A stretch of DNA of 64,000 nucleotides from Pseudomonas delhiensis. GTDB lineage: Bacteria > Pseudomonadota > Gammaproteobacteria > Pseudomonadales > Pseudomonadaceae. The position numbers and the translations under genes were made by a program. Shown piece after piece: positions 60,668-64,000 of the stretch (positions within the stretch are counted from its first letter, which is position 1; every line of letters begins with the position of its first letter). The notes beneath the pieces are model-generated. The model ran no database searches. It worked only from the letters and a program-made list of their open reading frames with translations, and had not been told where the DNA came from. The stretch is from positions 62,001-126,000 of the forward strand of contig NZ_FZPC01000016.1 in the NCBI RefSeq assembly GCF_900187975.1, written 5' to 3'.

Positions 60668-60714
60668 CCACAACATCTTGTTGTCTTGAAAATTCAAAAC
60701 ACATCATGTTGTGG
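60668..60714 (+). promoter_or_regulatory. Pair of NrdR boxes before nrdD
   Basis: CCACAACATCTTGTTG (60668-60683) and ACACATCATGTTGTGG (60699-60714) each resemble the NrdR box (ACAC-x-AYATCTWGTGT style). Their centres are 31 bases apart, three helical turns, the usual arrangement for NrdR. The second box ends 11 bases before the ATG. NrdR would repress the operon when dATP is high. Confidence 0.7.
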
Positions 60715-60725
60715 AATCCAGCCAA

Positions 60726-62750
60726 ATGACCCAGCCACGGAATGCCCCGTTTCCCGGCCGCCTGCGCAAGCGCAACGGCGCCGCCGTCCCCTTCGACCCG
60801 AGCAAGATCGAACGCGCCATCGCCGCCGCCGGCGAGGCCAGCGGCGAGTTCGCCGCGCCCCATGCGCAGGAACTGACGCGCCGCGTGCTGGCGCGCCTGC
60901 CGATGCAGGGCGAGCTGGACGTGGAGCAGGTGCAGGACCTGGTCGAGCGCAGCCTGATGGAGGCCGGCCACTACCCCACCGCGCGGGCCTACATCGTCTA
61001 CCGCGAACGCCACGGCCGCCTGCGCCGCGAGCGCAAGACGCTGGTGGACGTCGCCGCCTCGATGAACGAATACCTCTCGCGGGAAGACTGGCGGGTGCGC
61101 GCCAACGCCAACCAGGGCTACTCCCTGGGCGGGCTGATCCTCAACGTCTCCGGCAAGGTCACCGCCAACTACTGGCTGGACGAGGTGTACGACGAAGCCA
61201 TCGCCGCCGCCCACCGCGAAGCCGACCTGCACATCCACGACCTCGACATGCTGGCCGGCTACTGCGCCGGCTGGTCGCTGCGCACGCTGCTCAACGAGGG
61301 CCTCAACGGCGTGCCGGGGCGGGTCGAGGCCGGGCCGCCGAAGCACCTGTCCAGCGCCCTCGGGCAGATGGTGAATTTCCTCGGCACCCTGCAGAACGAG
61401 TGGGCTGGCGCCCAGGCGTTCAGCTCCTTCGACACCTACCTCGCCCCCTACGTGCGCAAGGACCGGCTGGGCTACGACGCGGTGCGCCAGGCCATCCAGG
61501 AGTTCATCTACAACCTCAACGTGCCGTCGCGCTGGGGCACCCAGACGCCCTTCACCAACCTGACCTTCGACTGGGTCTGCCCGGAGGACCTGCGCGAGCA
61601 GGTCCCCTACGTCGGCGGCGAGGAAATGCCCTTCGCCTATGGCGAGCTGCAGGCGGAGATGGACCTGATCAACCGCGCCTACATCGAGGTGATGCAGGCC
61701 GGCGACGCCCATGGCCGGGTGTTCACCTTCCCCATCCCCACCTACAACATCACCCACGACTTCCCCTGGGACAGCGACAACGCCACGCGCCTGTTCGAGA
61801 TGACCGCGCGCTACGGCCTGCCGTACTTCCAGAACTTCCTCAACTCGGACATGCAGCCCAACCAGGTGCGCTCCATGTGCTGCCGCCTGCAGCTGGACGT
61901 GCGCGAGCTGCTCAAGCGCGGCAACGGCCTGTTCGGCTCGGCGGAACAGACTGGCTCGCTGGGCGTGGTGACGCTCAACTGCGCGCGCCTGGGCCATCGC
62001 CACCGCGGCGACCTCGCCGGGCTCTACCGCCAGCTGGACTACCTGCTGGCCCTGGCCTTCGACAGCCTGGAGGTGAAGCGCAAGGTCATCCAGCAGCACA
62101 TGGACGCCGGCCTCTACCCCTACACCAAGCGCTACCTGGGCACCCTGCGCAACCACTTCTCCACCATCGGCGTGAACGGCCTGCACGAGATGGTGCGCAA
62201 CTTCACCGACGACCGCGAGGGCCTGCACACCGAGGCCGGCCGGCAGATGGCGCTGGCGTTGCTGGACCACGTGCGGGCGCGGCTGGTGGGCTTCCAGGAA
62301 GACAGCGGCCACCTCTACAACCTGGAGGCGACGCCCGCCGAGGGCACCACCTACCGCTTCGCCCGCGAGGACCGCAAGCGCCACCCGGACATCCTCCAGG
62401 CCGGCACGCCGGATGCGCCCTACTACACCAACTCCTCGCAGCTGCCGGTGGGCCTCACCGACGACCCCTTCGAGGCGCTGGAACTGCAGGACGCCCTGCA
62501 ATGCAAGTACACCGGCGGCACCGTGCTGCACCTGTACATGGCCGAGCGCATCTCCAGCGCCGAGGCCTGCAAGACCCTGGTGCGCAGCGCCCTCGGGCGC
62601 TTCCGCCTGCCCTACCTCACCGTCACGCCGACCTTCTCCATCTGCCCGGTGCACGGCTACCTCGCCGGCGAACACGAGTTCTGCCCCAGGTGCGACGAAG
62701 CCCTGCTGCAACAACGCGCCGCCAGTTGCTGCGGCAGCTGCGGCGGCTGA
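60726..62750 (+). CDS. nrdD: Anaerobic ribonucleoside-triphosphate reductase, large part lacking the glycyl-radical domain
   Basis: A 674-residue class III ribonucleotide reductase, which makes deoxynucleotides without oxygen. It has an N-terminal ATP-cone (RNGAAVPFDPSKIERAI...ARAYIVYRERHGRLR, residues about 10-105), the barrel domain, the thiyl-radical cysteine region VRSMCCRLQLD (near residue 385), and a zinc-binding start ICPVHGYLAGEHEFCPRCDE (about 639-658). The chain then ends in CCGSCGG, before the expected RV-x-GY glycyl-radical segment. That segment is encoded by the next gene in another frame. The ATG at 60726 is preferred over a GTG at 60711 that overlaps an NrdR box. Confidence 0.92.
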   Translation: MTQPRNAPFPGRLRKRNGAAVPFDPSKIERAIAAAGEASGEFAAPHAQELTRRVLARLPMQGELDVEQVQDLVERSLMEAGHYPTARAYIVYRERHGRLRRERKTLVDVAASMNEYLSREDWRVRANANQGYSLGGLILNVSGKVTANYWLDEVYDEAIAAAHREADLHIHDLDMLAGYCAGWSLRTLLNEGLNGVPGRVEAGPPKHLSSALGQMVNFLGTLQNEWAGAQAFSSFDTYLAPYVRKDRLGYDAVRQAIQEFIYNLNVPSRWGTQTPFTNLTFDWVCPEDLREQVPYVGGEEMPFAYGELQAEMDLINRAYIEVMQAGDAHGRVFTFPIPTYNITHDFPWDSDNATRLFEMTARYGLPYFQNFLNSDMQPNQVRSMCCRLQLDVRELLKRGNGLFGSAEQTGSLGVVTLNCARLGHRHRGDLAGLYRQLDYLLALAFDSLEVKRKVIQQHMDAGLYPYTKRYLGTLRNHFSTIGVNGLHEMVRNFTDDREGLHTEAGRQMALALLDHVRARLVGFQEDSGHLYNLEATPAEGTTYRFAREDRKRHPDILQAGTPDAPYYTNSSQLPVGLTDDPFEALELQDALQCKYTGGTVLHLYMAERISSAEACKTLVRSALGRFRLPYLTVTPTFSICPVHGYLAGEHEFCPRCDEALLQQRAASCCGSCGG

Positions 62751-62796
62751 GCCGGCGGCCCTCCGCTTCACCAACCGCAAGAAAGGAGCTCTACCG

Positions 62797-62943
62797 ATGA
62801 AAGCGAACCAACTGCCCGAAAGCCAGCGCCAGCGCTGCGAAGTCTGGACCCGCGTGATGGGCTACCACCGCCCGGTGTCGGCCTTCAACGCCGGCAAGCA
62901 GTCCGAGCACCGCGAGCGCCGCCACTTCCGCGAGACGCGATGA
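62797..62943 (+). CDS. Separate glycyl-radical domain of the anaerobic ribonucleotide reductase
   Basis: The 48-residue product (MKANQLPESQRQRCEVWTRV, then MGYHRPVSAFNAGKQSEHR and RRHF) is the C-terminal domain of class III reductases, where RV-x-GY carries the radical glycine; here it is G22. It lies 46 bases after the nrdD stop, in a different frame, with its own strong AAAGGAG 7 bases before the ATG. Its stop overlaps nrdG (ATGA). It is therefore not a frameshift artefact but a real small gene. NrdG would put the radical on this peptide, which must then dock on NrdD. Its role is comparable to YfiD for pyruvate formate-lyase, but that is inference. Confidence 0.85.
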   Translation: MKANQLPESQRQRCEVWTRVMGYHRPVSAFNAGKQSEHRERRHFRETR

Positions 62944-63638
62944 GCGCTACGCTCAGGGTCGGGGGCCTGGTGCCCCTGACCACCCTCGACTACCCTGGCC
63001 TGCTGGCCTGCGTGCTGTTCTGCCAGGGCTGCGCCTGGCGCTGCCGCTACTGCCACAACCCGCAGCTGATCCCGGCTCGCGGCGAGGCGCAGCTCCCCTG
63101 GGAAGACATCCTCGCCTTCCTCCGCCGGCGCCAGGGCCTGCTGCAGGCCGCGGTGTTCAGCGGCGGCGAAGCGACGCTGCAGGCCGCGCTGCCCGGGGCC
63201 ATGGCCGCCGTCCGCGAACTGGGCTTTCACGTCGGCCTGCACAGCGCCGGCATCCAGCCGCGCGCCTTCGCCCGGGCGCTGCCGCACACGGACTGGGTGG
63301 GGTTCGACGTGAAGGCGCTGGCCGAGGACATGGACGCCATCACCGGCGTGCCCCGCAGCGGCCGCGCCAACTGGCGCAGCCTGGAACTGCTGCTGGAGAG
63401 TGGCGTGGACCACGAATGCCGGACCACGGTGCATTGGCAACTGTTCGACCTGGCGCGCCTCCGGCGCCTGGCCATGCGGCTGCGCGGGATGGGCGTGGAA
63501 AGCTTCGTGGTGCAGTTGGCCCGCAGTGGACGGCAGCTTGATCCGCAGCTCATTGCAACGCCGGCCCCGCAGGGCGCAGCGGCATTGTGGGGCGAGCTGG
63601 AAGCGCTGTTCCCGCGATTCGAATTGCGGGACGCCTAG
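62940..63638 (+). CDS. nrdG: Anaerobic ribonucleotide reductase activating protein
   Basis: A 232-residue radical-SAM activase. The cluster-binding motif C-x3-C-x2-C is QGCAWRCRYCHNP (C31, C35, C38). The SAM-binding GGE equivalent is VFSGGEATLQ. It uses SAM and a [4Fe-4S] cluster to create the glycyl radical on the 48-residue peptide coded just upstream. Its ATG overlaps that gene by 4 bases. This is the NrdG type of the E. coli-like ThiH-less families, of ordinary length. The rest of the operon is under the Anr and NrdR sites at 60627-60714. Confidence 0.92.
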   Translation: MSATLRVGGLVPLTTLDYPGLLACVLFCQGCAWRCRYCHNPQLIPARGEAQLPWEDILAFLRRRQGLLQAAVFSGGEATLQAALPGAMAAVRELGFHVGLHSAGIQPRAFARALPHTDWVGFDVKALAEDMDAITGVPRSGRANWRSLELLLESGVDHECRTTVHWQLFDLARLRRLAMRLRGMGVESFVVQLARSGRQLDPQLIATPAPQGAAALWGELEALFPRFELRDA

Positions 63639-63729
63639 CGGGTTCCTGCTCGCCAAGGGTGTTCGCCGGTTGCCGAAAATCGCGGACGGAGTCCGCTCCT
63701 ACGGCTATCCCCATCCACGCCATTCCCCT

Positions 63730-63776
63730 GTAGGAGCGCGCCCTGCGCGCGAATCGCGGGCAGGGCCCGCTCCTAC
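63730..63776. repeat. GTAGGAGCG repeat, inverted copy, in the gap 63639-63972
   Basis: The unit GTAGGAGCGCGCCCTGCGCGCG... is the reverse complement of the 2948/15061/60348 type. A half unit (ATCGCGGACGGAGTCCGCTCC) is at about 63681-63703 and another at 63806-63828. From 63850 the DNA becomes AT-rich and holds the metE control region. Confidence 0.8.
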
Positions 63777-63904
63777 AGGGAGACTCGGCGCAAGAGGCCA
63801 AACTGTAGGAGCGGACTCATCCGCGATCCGGGGGGAAAGCCCGAGCGCCGAGGTAGATGACGAAGTTCAATCATGAGTAAAACTTGATTTCATCGTAAAT
63901 AAAT

Positions 63905-63917
63905 TGAGTTTGTCTCA
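63905..63917 (+). promoter_or_regulatory. Possible MetR operator before metE
   Basis: TGAG-TTTGT-CTCA is a perfect palindrome with the TGAA-N5-TTCA spacing of MetR sites, in an AT-rich stretch 55 bases before the metE start. MetR with homocysteine activates metE in related bacteria. No cobalamin riboswitch is visible. Confidence 0.45.
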
Positions 63918-63972
63918 TGCATCGCCGATCCCGAAAATCCCTCCACTGGTTTTTCAATGGAGAGATTTACCC

Positions 63973-64000
63973 ATGGCATTGGCCCACAACCTCGGCTTCC
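63973..64000 (+). CDS. metE: Cobalamin-independent methionine synthase, first codons (3' partial)
   Basis: Only nine codons (MALAHNLGF) and one base are inside the window. They match the characteristic MetE N-terminus in Pseudomonas, which continues PRIG. GGAGAG lies 7 bases before the ATG. MetE transfers a methyl group from 5-methyltetrahydropteroyl-triglutamate to homocysteine. The call rests on this short match and on the MetR-like palindrome upstream. Confidence 0.7.

Noticed and set aside
60686-60697. TTGAAAATTCAA as a second Anr/FNR site
   Set aside because: The half-sites are separated by 4 bases instead of the required 6.

Overview
The window is a contiguous stretch of bacterial chromosome with very high GC and dense, often overlapping genes. 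Its gene content (CrcB/DUF190 fluoride genes, SfnR-type sulfur control, PuuA/PuuB, Anr/NrdR-controlled nrdDG, metE) and its many small palindromic GTAGGAGCG repeats point to a Pseudomonas, probably of the aeruginosa/nitroreducens/citronellolis side of the genus. The species is an inference; no rRNA or tRNA gene is present to test it. No phage, insertion sequence or CRISPR array was seen.

Layout. 1-5.4 kb: the end of a MutS-family ATPase gene, an MFS transporter gene, and two operons that face each other, each headed by its own fluoride riboswitch: crcB plus a DUF190 gene on the plus strand, and a DUF190 gene, a decayed antiporter/UspA fusion, a HAD phosphatase and a histidine phosphatase on the minus strand. 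5.4-19 kb: housekeeping and accessory genes, including a strongly structured leader before a small unknown gene, an acetyltransferase, a quinone-reductase/LysR pair, a BNR-repeat/MoaD pair, gamma-glutamylpolyamine genes (puuA/puuB type), a Nudix hydrolase, a CAP-domain protein, an AraC regulator broken by one stop codon, a thiolase and a TetR regulator.

19-49 kb: a 30-kb organosulfur acquisition region. It holds two paralogous TonB receptors, two peptide/nickel-type ABC importers, two FMN-dependent monooxygenases of the DszA/SnaA type, three SfnB/SfnC/DszC-like flavoproteins, two aldo-keto reductases, two exporters and a GNAT, with an sfnR-type sigma54 activator at the right end. Sigma54-type promoters (GG-N10-GC) and a shared CTGTTGAT motif lie before each transcription unit. 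The receptors contain almost no cysteine or methionine after their signal peptides, as expected of proteins made when sulfur is scarce. The block from 27.4 to 46.3 kb is flanked by two copies of a composite repeat of about 282 bp.

49-64 kb: an NAD-dependent formate dehydrogenase operon (fdsGBAD), a GFA-family protein, a methyltransferase, a short-chain dehydrogenase, a periplasmic solute-binding protein, an OsmC-YcaO fusion, and an anaerobic ribonucleotide reductase locus in which the glycyl-radical domain is a separate 48-residue gene between nrdD and nrdG. The window ends at the first codons of metE.

Most of the very long antisense reading frames are GC-rich shadows of real genes and were left out. 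Starts were chosen from ribosome-binding sites, overlaps and signal peptides; several genes appear to use GTG or TTG.
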